64,000 bases of DNA from Bradyrhizobium sp. OK095 (GTDB lineage: Bacteria; Pseudomonadota; Alphaproteobacteria; Rhizobiales; Xanthobacteraceae), in contig NZ_FOBX01000020.1 in assembly GCF_900109945.1 (NCBI RefSeq), positions 1 to 64,000 on the forward strand, written 5' to 3'. Below are positions 14,201-19,549 of this stretch, one piece after another. The stretch's first letter is position 1. Each line of letters opens with the position of its first letter. The position numbers were made by a program, and so were the translations under genes. The notes under the pieces were generated by a model, which was given only the letters and a program-made list of their open reading frames with translations, was not told the DNA's origin and did no database searches.

Positions 14201-14615
14201 CGCGGTCGACGTTCGCAAATCTGGCCTCGCCCTCAGTCGGCCACGCGGCGAGGACGTAGAGTGCGTTTTCGGGATCATCGATTGCACACGTCCGTAGCGC
14301 CGCGACGATCTGCTCCGGCTCGTGGACTGCGCCTTCCAAGAGCAGCAGGTCGATATCTTGTCCATCGACAGCCGCATCTTCCGGCTGGCCACGGCTCCCG
14401 CAGATCCCCACCACCCTTAATGGGGCAGCGTCGAGCATTCGACCGCGCAACGTCTTCTTGACGACATCCTGCCATCTCTTCAGCGCGCGGCCGTCGTCAC
14501 AGGCGAGATCCACGATATATTTGGGTTGATCAGAGACCGGCCCGGTGTCGAAAATCGACAGGATGACCCGCTCCAGATCAGACAGATAGTCGTCGATTTC
14601 CGCAGGATTGATCAT
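1..14615 (-). CDS. trans-AT polyketide synthase, GNAT-initiated (C-terminus outside window)
   Basis: This is one open frame of at least 4,871 codons from ATG 14615 (GGGACCGGAG just upstream) to the left edge. I checked the frame at 14615, 10970, 5159 and 89. Approximate residues: degenerate methyltransferase-like adaptor 1-200; GNAT 226-424; ACP Ser477; KS1 564-992 (Cys731). Module 1 has DH1 1185-1467 (HxxxGxxxxP His1216, YGPSF, HPxxxD Asp1393), KR1 with GGAGGIG near 1703 and Ser/Tyr motifs near 1833-1845, C-methyltransferase 1966-2329 (LEVGAGTGG) and ACP Ser2405. KS2 is 2504-2939 (Cys2675). Module 2 has a DH-like region 3137-3374, KR2 (GGAGGIG near 3615), C-methyltransferase (LEVGAGTGG near 4055) and ACP Ser4316. 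KS3 starts near 4416 (Cys4585). All three KSs keep HGTGT and NIGH. The spacers between KS and DH are about 200 residues, too short for an AT, so malonate must be loaded in trans. AR-GNAT-ACP loading is known from curacin and pederin systems. Product unknown. Confidence 0.95.
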   Translation of the reverse strand, partial: MINPAEIDDYLSDLERVILSIFDTGPVSDQPKYIVDLACDDGRALKRWQDVVKKTLRGRMLDAAPLRVVGICGSRGQPEDAAVDGQDIDLLLLEGAVHEPEQIVAALRTCAIDDPENALYVLAAWPTEGEARFANVDRDEADISAVVESLLNRTRDWLGLVRKHGVIISGLHATAEASAGLSRALPPADRFLMSLAQGGLVPEPDSFHRYPKSQAAADLTLGRFKARGYRVRFADESDLPTLIQLETACWPHGLQMPTDILRRRLTTFREGQLALQADGDVLGVVYSQRVQTTDFRGTTALDVHRLNQQSGSIVQLLAINVLPEAQYQSYGDQLLEFMLQYCAVLPGVDTVVGITRCKDYAKHAEVPLDQYVALRNERGRLVDTVLRFHEQHGATIVDVVADYRPSDTVNLGSGVLVTYDIHRRRRNEAKVEHVTNPAAAAEDVGAFVVKAVTSILQKDAPDQIEPAQPLFELGLDSADLLDLNERIGARFGIALDAAFFFEHNTCERIISRVNELVRARSGNAERVDAAKQAIVAEPDEAFVRTSEAEIAQFDHRSTDDGAYDIAVVGMACLLPGGITDPEQFWQLMDEGRDAISRLPSWRWTWPSSIDPQGPHQGIDIGGFAQDIDKFDAAFFRISPRDAALMDPQQRVLLQLSWACLEDAGQAPQSIAGTKTGVFVGASGSDYQLRLSNAQEHIDGHFGLATSMAILANRLSYFYDLNGPSIQIDGACSSSLVALHEAARSITTGQCSQALVAGINIMCHPANSIAYYKAGMLAPDGKCKTFDSSANGYVRGEGAIAVLLKPLHSAVREGNRIHGIIKGSATNHGGRAAGLTVPNPARQADLIEQALKTAHVDARSIGYVEAHGTGTSLGDPIEVRGLMEAFARSSIAGGDKDEGPYCGLGSVKTNIGHLEAAAGLAGLLKALLCIRHRKIPASLNFSELNPHISLAAGPFYVAEKERAWELRDGQQVRRAGVSSFGSGGTNAHVIVEEYVAPRHDAPSLANVPHPVLVVLSARNESRLKAQAERLVAAIDQYSLQDADLEDLAYTLQVGRDAMEIRLGVIASSIVVLQAKLREYLAGTTGIDDLYLGQVKQNRDAIAIFAEDEELKDVVASWMVLGKHRKLLELWVRGLSFDWHGLYQGAKPRRINLPTYPFEKERYWIEESPGDRGPPATAAASGSGSFLLHPLLHRNTSDFSAQRFSTRLSGDELHLRDHVVSGSRVLPGVAHLEMARAAVAAAVGAHGQHGIRLQQVVWLRPVVVGPDGLDLHIELFTSDDDGCIDYEIFSGVVGGDDAARVIHSQGRAVVGAIGSVGEVDLARVQARCDQRVSAEDCYARFAAQGLNYGPSFHGVLGLSAGVDGGGQAQVLARLALPSCVAETLGDYVLHPSVMDAALQASASLDARGEAPGQPSLPFALEEVVIVSGCPARGFAWVRREGEGLGKLDIDVCDEAGRICVQLRGFSSRTATGDPAGAEAEGEAESSLVTLTPVWEVVAVKADASWPRSTHRVVIVGGTATQREALRRHYRDAHQLEIAPEAVAEVIGEQLSALGPIDHLVWLGPEPQTEFLSDNRIIEDQQRGVLQCFRLVKALLGLSYGGKVLGLTVITTQSQAIHRDEAIDPTHAGVHGLIGSVAKEHPNWRVRLVDLPSGQDWPLGEVLQLPADAQGKGWGYRNGKWYRHVLLSSDLPDAKGILYRKGGVYVAIGGAGGIGEAWTESMIRRYQARIVWIGRRPHDAEIQSKQDRLAKLGPAPLYIEADATDRWALERAYARIKQQHAQVHGVIHSALVLHDRSLARMEEASFCAALAAKVDVSVRLAQVFCEDPLDFVLFFSSVLGFETPAGQSNYAAGCTFKDAFAHALGLAWPCPVKVMNWGYWGNIGIAATADYRARMARSGLGSIEAEEGMAALDVLLGAPQNQLAFIKTTGSLGAWKDPGSERLRVHGSEIPSISAALRLHLTPPAGGELLDGRAALQEMEVLAGRLLWTQLLAAGFPTDERTTIAAIKAGLGLRDSYDRWLEESLSILTAHGCLRQDGEWYARVEEAVPASEASWQEWEVRKGEWLMDPAIAAQVKLVETTLRALPGILGGAVRATDVMFPSGSLALVEGIYKDNPVADYFNEALAGKVAGFVEERLKQAPSARIRLLEVGAGTGGTSARVLARLKSYRENIEEYRYTDLSQAFLTHARETYGPEHPYLGYGIFDVEKPIAGQGIEAGSCDVAIATNVLHATRNIRGTLRNVKATLRTNGLLFLNEIIDKTLFTHVTFGLLNGWWLSEDVALRLPGSPCLTAEMWRRVLEQEGFRSIDYPAADAHALGQQIIVAESDGVVRQISEQPRPSRTPVEQAASPPRVASIARSTPLKQSIDEKADLLRKVQASLLQSVSDLIKVKVEDVDLDSELSEYGFDSISFTALSHQLNQLYGLGLMPTIFFEYPTLGDFARYLVQQQHAVLSARFAPAVKPAVIEARETDAPDLAEAQPRRKRRGRFAEVRLVDGETGEEPATASLDGVAVIGMSGRFPMADDVAALWRNLVEGRDCIVEIPRARWDWRALHGDPLKEAGRTNIKWGGFIDGIDEFDPLFFGISPREAELMDPQQRLMMTHIWKAIEDAGYSAASLAGSRTAILAGIGNNGYGRLIAGAGAAIDEYGVTGLLPSFGPNRMSYFLDWHGPSESIETACSSSLVAVHRAVQALANDSCGLAVAGGVNTLLTPDMHISLGKAGMLSVDGRCKTFSRHANGYVRAEGVGMVVLKKLSAAERDGDHIYGVIRGSAENHGGRAQSLTAPNPKAQAELLKAAYERAGIDPRTVGYIEAHGTGTALGDPIEINGLNSAFRDLLAASGSSAVSSAYCGLGTVKSNIGHLELAAGVVGLIKVLLQLKHKTLVKSLHCEELNPYLQLEESPFYIVREQQVWRALQDGEGRDLPRRAGVSSFGAGGSNAHVVIEEYLPRAEERPRIAVSPSRPALIVLSAKDEERLKAQAEQLLADIAQRSLGDDDLADVAYTLQVGRDAMDSRLALTAASMAELVSRLKAYLAGESRIEELYQGKVRREKDTLAVFADEDMAQIAATWIEQGRYTKLLELWVKGPSFGWERLYGETRPRRISLPTYPFAKDRHWIEQRTQAATSTNPARAANGTGGAVLHPLLHRNTSDISAQRFSTKLIGHEPYLRMVDGALVLPEVAHLEMARAAVEAAAGAAGPQGRRLQRVAWLRPVVVGPDGLDLHIELFAAEDGSIDYEIYSGAVRGGGEERVIHSQGRAVVEAVGSIADVDLAGLDEAGGAQILVRLELPPSFEETLDDYVLHPGIMDAALQSGVGLRARDEAAVGQPLLRFALEEVLIVSACPARGFAWVRREDEGSDRLDIDVCDEAGRVCVQLRGFSTRSATCELAGAEADAEAGSRLVTLTPVWEAVAVAADTSWPLPTDGVVIVGGTPARRAALRQHYPDGHQLEIAPEATAETIGEQLRALGPIDHVVWLAPERRLESISDDKIIEDQQLGVVQCFRLIKAVLGLGYGGRVLGLTVITTQSQAIHRGEAIDPTHASVHGLIGSLAKEHPNWRVRLVDVPSGEDCPLDEVLQLPADAQGKGWGYRSGEWHRRVLLPSDLSGTKGALYRREGVYVVIGGAGGIGAAWSESMIRHYQARIVWIGRRPHDASIQAEQDRLAKLGPAPLYIEADATDRRALERAYGRIKREHAQVHGVVHSALVLRDRSLARMEEADFCAVLSAKVDVSVRLAQLFREDQPDFVLFFSSAMSFEMPAGQGNYAAGCSFKDAFAHALARAWSCPVKVMNWGYWGNIGIAATAEYRARMARSGLGSIETDEGMAALDVLLGAPQDQLAFVKTVGAPRLLKDFVVPDEVLRVYRSELPSISAELQAHPTQPAGSELFEGRASLQEMEVLAGRLLWTQLIAAGFPLSSRTDIAAIRAGLGLRASYDRWLDESLSILTAHGHLRQDDEWYVPVGGTAPAAEAGWREWEIRKVEWLTDPAIATQVRLVETTLRALAGILGGAVRATDVMFPNGSLALVEGIYKDNPVADYFNEALAGKVVALVEERLKHEPSARLRILEVGAGTGGTSARVLARLKPYGENIEEYRYTDLSQAFLKHAREVYGPEHPYLDYGIFDIEKPLAGQGIDAGSYDVVIATNVLHATRSIRRTLRNVKAALRTNGLLLLNEITSKSLLTHLTFGLLDGWWLYTDGTLRLPGSPCLSEEGWRRALEQEGLRSISYPAMAGRALGQQIVIAESDGVVRQRTTQARARLTGGERPVPAKRTDSASSTLRNLSIDEEGELLKKVQASLLRVVSDLIKVKAEALDVDSELSEYGFDSISFTALSHQLNQFYGLELTPAIFFEHLTLGDLARYLVKHHRTVFAARFSPAGAEPAMPEARDVDAAPLRARPRRMRRERSAAVRRVADQNTEPAMVEVDGIAVIGMSGRFPMAEDVAALWRNLIDERDCIVEIPKARWDWREVYGDPLMEAGKTNVKWGGFVDGIDEFDPLFFGISPREAELMDPQQRLLMIYIWKAIEDAGYSAASLAGSRAAILVATGNSTYGRLVARAGVGLDSYSTTGLTPSFGPNRMSYFLDWHGPSEPIETACSSSLVAVHRAVQALRNDSCEMAIAGGVNTLVTPDMHISLGQMGMLSVDGRCKTFSRHANGFVRAEGIGMLVLKKLSAAERDGDHIYGVIRSSAENHGGRAQSPTAPNPKAQAELLKAVYSQAGIDPRTVGYIETHGTGTELGDPIEINGLKSAFGELLEASGGSAAGRAYCGLGTVKSNIGHLELAAGVAGLIKVLLQLQHKTLVKSLHAEELNPYLQLDESPFYVVQEQQAWRPVQDEEGRDLPRRAGVSSFGFGGSNAHVVIEEYVARASEPRAAVVSRSRPAL
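5740..11065 (-). repeat. direct repeat copy 2: DH-KR-cMT-ACP-KS2 unit
   Basis: This is the partner of the 1-5,215 copy and has an intact DH. Similarity starts at the DH N-terminal HPLLHRNTSD segment and runs through KS2. KS1, further upstream in the protein, is clearly more divergent from KS2 and KS3. The duplicated unit is therefore DH-KR-cMT-ACP-KS rather than the textbook KS-to-ACP module. Boundaries are approximate. Confidence 0.88.
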
Positions 14616-15540
14616 CGGCTCCGGTCCCGGAGGCGCGCGCTTGCAGACACGCGAACGCCAATTGCGACCAGCACGACATTCGCGTCATTTCGCGCGGTAT
14701 CTCGTGCTGACGCTACGCTATTGGTTGGGAGGCTCGCCTGCGTGGCATCAGCCAAGGCCTGCGACGATTGGACGGAAAGGACGCACATGTGGTCGATGGC
14801 TCAACCGACTTGGGAACACCAGACATGAGTTGCGTGTGCGAGGCGGTTTAAGGCGGATAGCAGCCACATGGCCCGTCAATGACGGGCCATCGGGGCGCAG
14901 CGTGACGCCCGGCGTCGATGAAGTCCCCAAACTTGCGTCCGTTGCGGCATCTTCTGACACCGAAATGAATTGCGGGAGCCGGTTCTGTAGGATCGACTCG
15001 CCACCGTGTCCCAGTCGATGTTCGGTCGCCAGACCGGGCCGGCGCGTTCTCATTCCTGGCTTTCTTGCGCAGGATGCATCGAGATGCGCGCGGGCACCAT
15101 GCGCGAGCCGGGACGAATTCAGGAGGCCGGCTTTCTAACTGACCTTGCACACAACAGCAGCCAACGCGGACCGCTACTAACGGCTCTTGCACAGCCTTGC
15201 ACGAAACTTCGATCACACGCTTCACCGCAGCCATTTGCGAACATCGATGAATACAACCAATATGTGCAATCTTTCTCTAGGCGTCAATTCGTTTTCATAC
15301 ACGTTTAACGATAGTGTGGCTTTCGCGTTCGGTGCGCACAAACTATGAGCGACGAACTCCGCAAATCATTTGTTCGCGCGCACGACAAATTTCGGCTCTT
15401 TCGCGCCGACAGCCTGGCGGCGCGACAGCCGTCAGGCGCAATTCAACACATCCGCGACAGGCGCAGGCGCCGGTTCCCGAACCCAGCGCGACAGCAACCA
15501 TTAGTTGTATTTAAGTCGACCTAGCTGAGATTCTTTCGGG
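14616..15540. other. intergenic region upstream of the PKS gene
   Basis: This 925-bp stretch separates the PKS start from the metallophosphoesterase stop. I see no frame with a recognisable domain or convincing ribosome site. The part nearest the PKS is GC-rich and holds a strong palindrome (14,868-14,890). The stretch at about 15,230-15,330 is AT-richer. As the only long upstream region of the PKS gene it probably carries its promoter, but I cannot point to -35/-10 or activator boxes with confidence. Confidence 0.6.
14868..14890. promoter_or_regulatory. perfect 11-bp palindrome upstream of PKS
   Basis: An 11-bp arm ATGGCCCGTCA is followed by a single A and the exact reverse complement TGACGGGCCAT. 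It lies about 255 bp upstream of the PKS start codon. No T-run follows on either strand and the one-base centre is too tight for an RNA hairpin loop. A dimeric regulator operator fits better than a terminator. The binding protein is unknown. Confidence 0.45.
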
Positions 15541-16377
15541 TCATACGGCACGGCGCTCCATCGACGTCACCCCTGGCAGAATTTCTCGGACACAACGATC
15601 AATCGTAGTCGAACCGGTCCACTGGTGCGGATAGCCAAGCGAAACCTCCTCGAACCGAACACCATCGCGATAAGATGTGGAGCGGATATGCAGGTGTCCG
15701 GACACGACAACGATCGCATTGAAGCGCAAGTGCCAATCTTCGGTGCGACGAGTTCCGCACCAGAGCGAGAAGCGGGGTATTCGCGGGAGGGTCGCCAGGT
15801 CCGCGCGCAACGGGAAGTGATTGATCAACACTGTTGGCAGATCGTTCCTGAAGGCTTGCAGCCGCGCCTCCGTCAACTCGCAGCGTGCATGACACCACTC
15901 GACGATCCCGGCATAGGGATCTGGGTGCAAGAACACCTCGTCGGCGCAGACTATTCCGGCTTCGTTGGCCCATTCCAGCGCGGCCTCCCTCGGAACATCG
16001 GGTGGACGAAAACTATAGTCATAGAGCAGGAAGAGCGGCGCAATGCGCACCTGCCTCCCGCCAAATGCGACGATGGGATAGGGGTCCTCCGGGGTGAGCA
16101 CGCGATATGACCGACACAGGCCAACGAGTTCCTCGTATTTGGATCGACCCCGTGCAGTCTCTTTGGGCAGTGTCCACAATTCATGATTGCCCGGAACCCA
16201 CACCAACTGCGCAAAGCGGGGCCGGAGCGACTTGAAAGCCAATTCAAGCTGGGTGGCGGTTTCACCGACGTCGCCGGCGAGTATGAGCCAATCGTCGGGA
16301 CGGCTTATGATATTCGACAGTGCTTGTCGGTTGACTGTATGTCCCAGGTGCAGATCGCTTATTGCAAACAACCTCAT
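15541..16377 (-). CDS. calcineurin-like metallophosphoesterase (possible ACP phosphopantetheine hydrolase)
   Basis: The 278-residue protein has the full metallophosphoesterase signature: SDLHLGH (residues 7-13), GDVG (35-38), GNHEL (63-67), NHFP near 190 and SGHLH near 227. These supply the two-metal ligands. It starts 12 bp after the stop of the PPTase gene on the same strand, with no visible ribosome site of its own, so the two are probably translationally coupled. In Mycobacterium tuberculosis the metallophosphoesterase PptH is encoded beside the PPTase PptT and strips 4'-phosphopantetheine from carrier proteins. The same role here is inferred from that pairing. A general nucleotide or phosphoester hydrolase is the alternative. 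Confidence 0.85.
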   Translation of the reverse strand: MRLFAISDLHLGHTVNRQALSNIISRPDDWLILAGDVGETATQLELAFKSLRPRFAQLVWVPGNHELWTLPKETARGRSKYEELVGLCRSYRVLTPEDPYPIVAFGGRQVRIAPLFLLYDYSFRPPDVPREAALEWANEAGIVCADEVFLHPDPYAGIVEWCHARCELTEARLQAFRNDLPTVLINHFPLRADLATLPRIPRFSLWCGTRRTEDWHLRFNAIVVVSGHLHIRSTSYRDGVRFEEVSLGYPHQWTGSTTIDRCVREILPGVTSMERRAV

Positions 16378-16389
16378 ATCAGCGACAAC

Positions 16390-17256
16390 TCATGCAATGC
16401 CGGGCTCATTGGCAAGTCCCGGCACCAAACCGCCCGGCTGTCCATCGCCCGCTAAGCTTGGAACGGTCCAACGCAGACAAACAGAGGGTTCTGTATCGCG
16501 CGGTGCGGCGACTGCGATGGCCATCCTGTGTTCGGGCGTTGGGGCATACCGATGGAAACGCCACCGCTCCGGGATGTCGGGACAGCGATCCGTAACGTTG
16601 AGGCGCGGAGACAAACCATTGAGGTCAAACCAGAATGCATCGAGCGGAAGGGACAACCCCATGCCTCGCCCTTTGATGTAGGCCTCCTTGAGAGTCCAGT
16701 AAGAGTAAAAGCGCTCACGCCGATCTCCCGGCGGGCTCTGACGGACGTCTGCCAATTCCGCAGAAGCAAAGACGGCGGGCGCCAAAGCATCGATGTCCAA
16801 GGACCGCATGATATTCTCGACATCGATTCCGATGTCACAGTCTTTTCCGATCGCACACGCGACCAAACCGGTCGTGTTCGACAAATTGAACAGAATGGCG
16901 CGCGCCGCCAGCGGCTGCGAAACGTGGGGGCGACCATAGCGGTTGGTTTCAAATTCCCACGCATATTCCGGCACTTCAGCATATCTCGACAGCGTCGTAC
17001 GGACCAACGCCCGGGAAACGAGATATTGAAGCTGCGCATCCTTTGCGACGAACCGTTTCCACTTCGCTCGCTCCGGTTCGCTTAGCAATTGCAGATACGC
17101 CAGCTTCAAGTCCGCGCTGACGCCGTGCAGACTGGTCAGCCAAACATCGATCTGTCCGGCCCCAAGACGAAGGAGCCCACCACTGGTCAATTCCCGTCTC
17201 CGACAAAAGTCCGCAGATCTTCGCAGGCAGCAGTCTTGTTGGTTAGACGCCAGCAT
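16390..17256 (-). CDS. Sfp-type 4'-phosphopantetheinyl transferase
   Basis: The enzyme transfers phosphopantetheine from CoA to the serine of carrier domains and is presumably needed to activate the PKS ACPs. The frame is open from a TTG at 17286. Numbered from there, the Mg-binding GIDVE motif is at 153-157 and the WTLKEAYIK motif at 197-205 (Trp197, Lys200, Glu201, Lys205). I took the first ATG (17256), giving 288 residues. It has no clear ribosome site, and a TTG further in (near 17,190, preceded by GGAG) is also possible. It is the first gene of a two-gene unit with the metallophosphoesterase and is divergent from the AT/ER genes, with a shared AT-rich promoter gap of about 200 bp. Confidence 0.92.
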   Translation of the reverse strand: MLASNQQDCCLRRSADFCRRRELTSGGLLRLGAGQIDVWLTSLHGVSADLKLAYLQLLSEPERAKWKRFVAKDAQLQYLVSRALVRTTLSRYAEVPEYAWEFETNRYGRPHVSQPLAARAILFNLSNTTGLVACAIGKDCDIGIDVENIMRSLDIDALAPAVFASAELADVRQSPPGDRRERFYSYWTLKEAYIKGRGMGLSLPLDAFWFDLNGLSPRLNVTDRCPDIPERWRFHRYAPTPEHRMAIAVAAPRDTEPSVCLRWTVPSLAGDGQPGGLVPGLANEPGIA

Positions 17257-17464
17257 TAGAGCGATCGGGTGAAATGTTGGCAACAACTATCTTAGGGTGA
17301 AACAACAACAGATTGTTTTTTTGCGATAGACTATCTTTCGTGATAGCCTCATAAACGTGGCCGGTTCACGGCAATCGAATGGGACGTTGCAATGCTCGAA
17401 GAAAACCCTGCGCAAATCGACCAAAGACAGAGATAAAAAAAGCGCATCCTGGGAAGAGCAGCAG

Positions 17465-18469
17465 ATGTCCAGCCGTCGCGTCGTCTTCATGTTCTCCGGC
17501 CAAGGTTCTCAATACTACCAGATGGGCCGGGTCTTCTTTGACGGGAACGCCGCGTTCCGGCGCCGTTTCCTGGAACTGGACGACGTCGCAAAACCGCGAC
17601 TGGGCCGCTCCATTGTTGATGTCTTGTACAATGACGGTCGAACGAAGGATGAGCTGTTCGACAACATTCAACTGACAAGCGCAGCGATATTCATGGTGGA
17701 GTATGCGCTTGCCGGTGCCTTGATCGATGATGGTATCAAGCCCGACCACCTTCTCGCATCCAGCCTGGGGATCTATGCGGCGGCGGTCGTCGCAGCAGCC
17801 CTCGATCCAAAAGAGGCTCTCGAGTCCCTCATCGAGTTGGCGAAAAATTACGAGGCGAAATGTCGAAAAGGCTGCATGATTGCCGTTTTGGGTTCTCCCC
17901 GGTTGCACCACGACTTGAAAGTGCTGAACAATAATTCGGACATGGCCGCCGTCAATTTTGCATCTCACTTCGTCATTTCGACGACGGAGGAACACTTCGA
18001 TGAGATACAGGCCGCACTTCTTGATGAAAATGTTGCCTTCCAGAAACTCCCTGTCACGTGGCCGTTCCATTCGCGATGGATTGATCAGGGAAGGGAAGCA
18101 GTCTTGGGCGTTCTTGAAAAATTGCGCTACCGGCAGCCCGCCATTCCGCTGATCTGCTGCGCAGAAGCAGGCGCTCTAGAGGCCGTGACGCCCGAAAGCC
18201 TTTGGAATTCGGTACGCAAGCCGATCGAATTCGAGCGAACCATTACCGAGTTCGAAACACGCGGGCCCTGGCACTATGTCGACGTGGGTCCGGCCGGTAC
18301 GCTTGCCACCATGCTGAAATATGCATTGCCTTCCAGGTCTGGCTCCCGGGCATATCCGATACTGACCCCGTTCGGAGGAGAGCTTAGGAATTACCAGAGG
18401 CTGGGTTCTGAACCGGGTTTGCGCGGAAATTCGTTCGCGGACACGGAGCAACGGAACTTGCGCGCATGA
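17465..18469 (+). CDS. freestanding AT-like acyl hydrolase (trans-AT proofreading type)
   Basis: The fold is that of malonyl-CoA:ACP transferase (GQGSQ near the N-terminus, FHSR in the second half). The nucleophile loop reads ASSLGIY rather than GHSLGEY: Ser100 is kept but the preceding His is Ser. The segment that normally carries the malonate-binding Arg (QKRG in the next gene) lacks it. Acyl hydrolases such as PedC, which clear stalled acyl chains from ACPs, are the AT-like enzymes that lack malonate specificity, so that is the likely role. I chose ATG 17465 (334 aa, AAGAG upstream); an upstream TTG adds 36 atypical residues. It heads the plus-strand AT-AT-ER-MATE run. Confidence 0.82.
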   Translation: MSSRRVVFMFSGQGSQYYQMGRVFFDGNAAFRRRFLELDDVAKPRLGRSIVDVLYNDGRTKDELFDNIQLTSAAIFMVEYALAGALIDDGIKPDHLLASSLGIYAAAVVAAALDPKEALESLIELAKNYEAKCRKGCMIAVLGSPRLHHDLKVLNNNSDMAAVNFASHFVISTTEEHFDEIQAALLDENVAFQKLPVTWPFHSRWIDQGREAVLGVLEKLRYRQPAIPLICCAEAGALEAVTPESLWNSVRKPIEFERTITEFETRGPWHYVDVGPAGTLATMLKYALPSRSGSRAYPILTPFGGELRNYQRLGSEPGLRGNSFADTEQRNLRA

Positions 18470-18576
18470 GCCGCCGCGCGTTTCACGACACGGAGCGGCT
18501 GTATCCTCGTCAATGAGATGGTCGGAATCAGACCGACTGCTCAAGCTAGTTGAATACAGTGCAGGGAGAGCATCAG

Positions 18577-19467
18577 ATGCAGGTCTTCGTGTTTCCGGGA
18601 CAGGGCTCGCAAAGGAAGGGGATGGGCCAGGATCTATTCGACAAGGTTCCGGAGTTTCTCGCCGTCGAACGAGACGCAGACGCCTTGCTGGGCTACTCGG
18701 TCCGGGAATTATGCCTGGAAGATGCGAGCAAGCAGCTCAGCCAAACCCAGTACACACAGCCATCCTTGTTCGTGGTCAACGCCCTCCACTACTACAAGGC
18801 AAAGGCCGAGGGAAAGCAGCCCAGCTATCTCGCTGGTCACAGTCTCGGGGAATACAATGCGTTGATGGCCGCGGGCGCCTTCGATTTCATCACCGGGCTT
18901 CGCCTGGTCCAGAAGCGCGGGGAACTGATGGCGATGGCCAAGAACGGGGCGATGGCCGCCGTCATTGGCCTCACCCCTGAAAAGCTTATGCGGCTTCTCG
19001 CCGAGCATCGACTGACGACCTTGGACGTGGCCAACTACAATTCTCCGCTACAGACGGTGATATCGGGCCAGGAAGCAGACATTCAGCGGGCAGGCCCGAT
19101 CTTCGAGAAGGCGGGAGCCAAACTATACATGCCTCTGCCGGTCAGCGCCGCCTTCCACTCGCGTTATATGGCCGGGGCGGCCGAGGCTTTCGATAAATTC
19201 CTCAGCACGTTCAAGTTTGGCAACTTGACGGTGCCGGTGGTCTCGAACGTAACGGGGCAAGCCTATCTGTCCGACGATACGGGCCAGTCTGTCAGATCGC
19301 TGCTGGTCAAGCAGATCGTCAGACCCGTCCTATGGACGCATAGTATTCGCTTCCTGCTCGGCAAAGGTGCTTCGCTTTTCACCGAGGTGGGTCCTGGTGA
19401 TGTGCTGACCCGCCTGGTCGGCCAGATACGGGAAGCCGATAGCAGCGCGCTCCGAGCAAGGGTCTGA
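18577..19467 (+). CDS. trans-acting malonyl-CoA:ACP acyltransferase
   Basis: This 296-residue FabD-like protein has GQGSQ, the nucleophile loop GHSLGEY (Ser89), the QKRGELM motif whose Arg binds the malonyl carboxylate, and AFHSRYM with the catalytic His. All residues for malonyl transfer are present. The PKS modules have no AT, so this protein should load malonyl units onto the ACPs in trans. ATG 18577 follows AGGGAG at good spacing. The in-frame TTG nine codons upstream lacks one. It lies about 100 bp after the acyl-hydrolase-like gene and before the trans-ER. Confidence 0.94.
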   Translation: MQVFVFPGQGSQRKGMGQDLFDKVPEFLAVERDADALLGYSVRELCLEDASKQLSQTQYTQPSLFVVNALHYYKAKAEGKQPSYLAGHSLGEYNALMAAGAFDFITGLRLVQKRGELMAMAKNGAMAAVIGLTPEKLMRLLAEHRLTTLDVANYNSPLQTVISGQEADIQRAGPIFEKAGAKLYMPLPVSAAFHSRYMAGAAEAFDKFLSTFKFGNLTVPVVSNVTGQAYLSDDTGQSVRSLLVKQIVRPVLWTHSIRFLLGKGASLFTEVGPGDVLTRLVGQIREADSSALRARV

Positions 19468-19549
19468 GATCGACCATGCGGATGGCGGACCAACCATAGC
19501 GCGTCGCCATCGCCTCATTGCGCGCGATGTAGGATCACCAGGGTGACCC

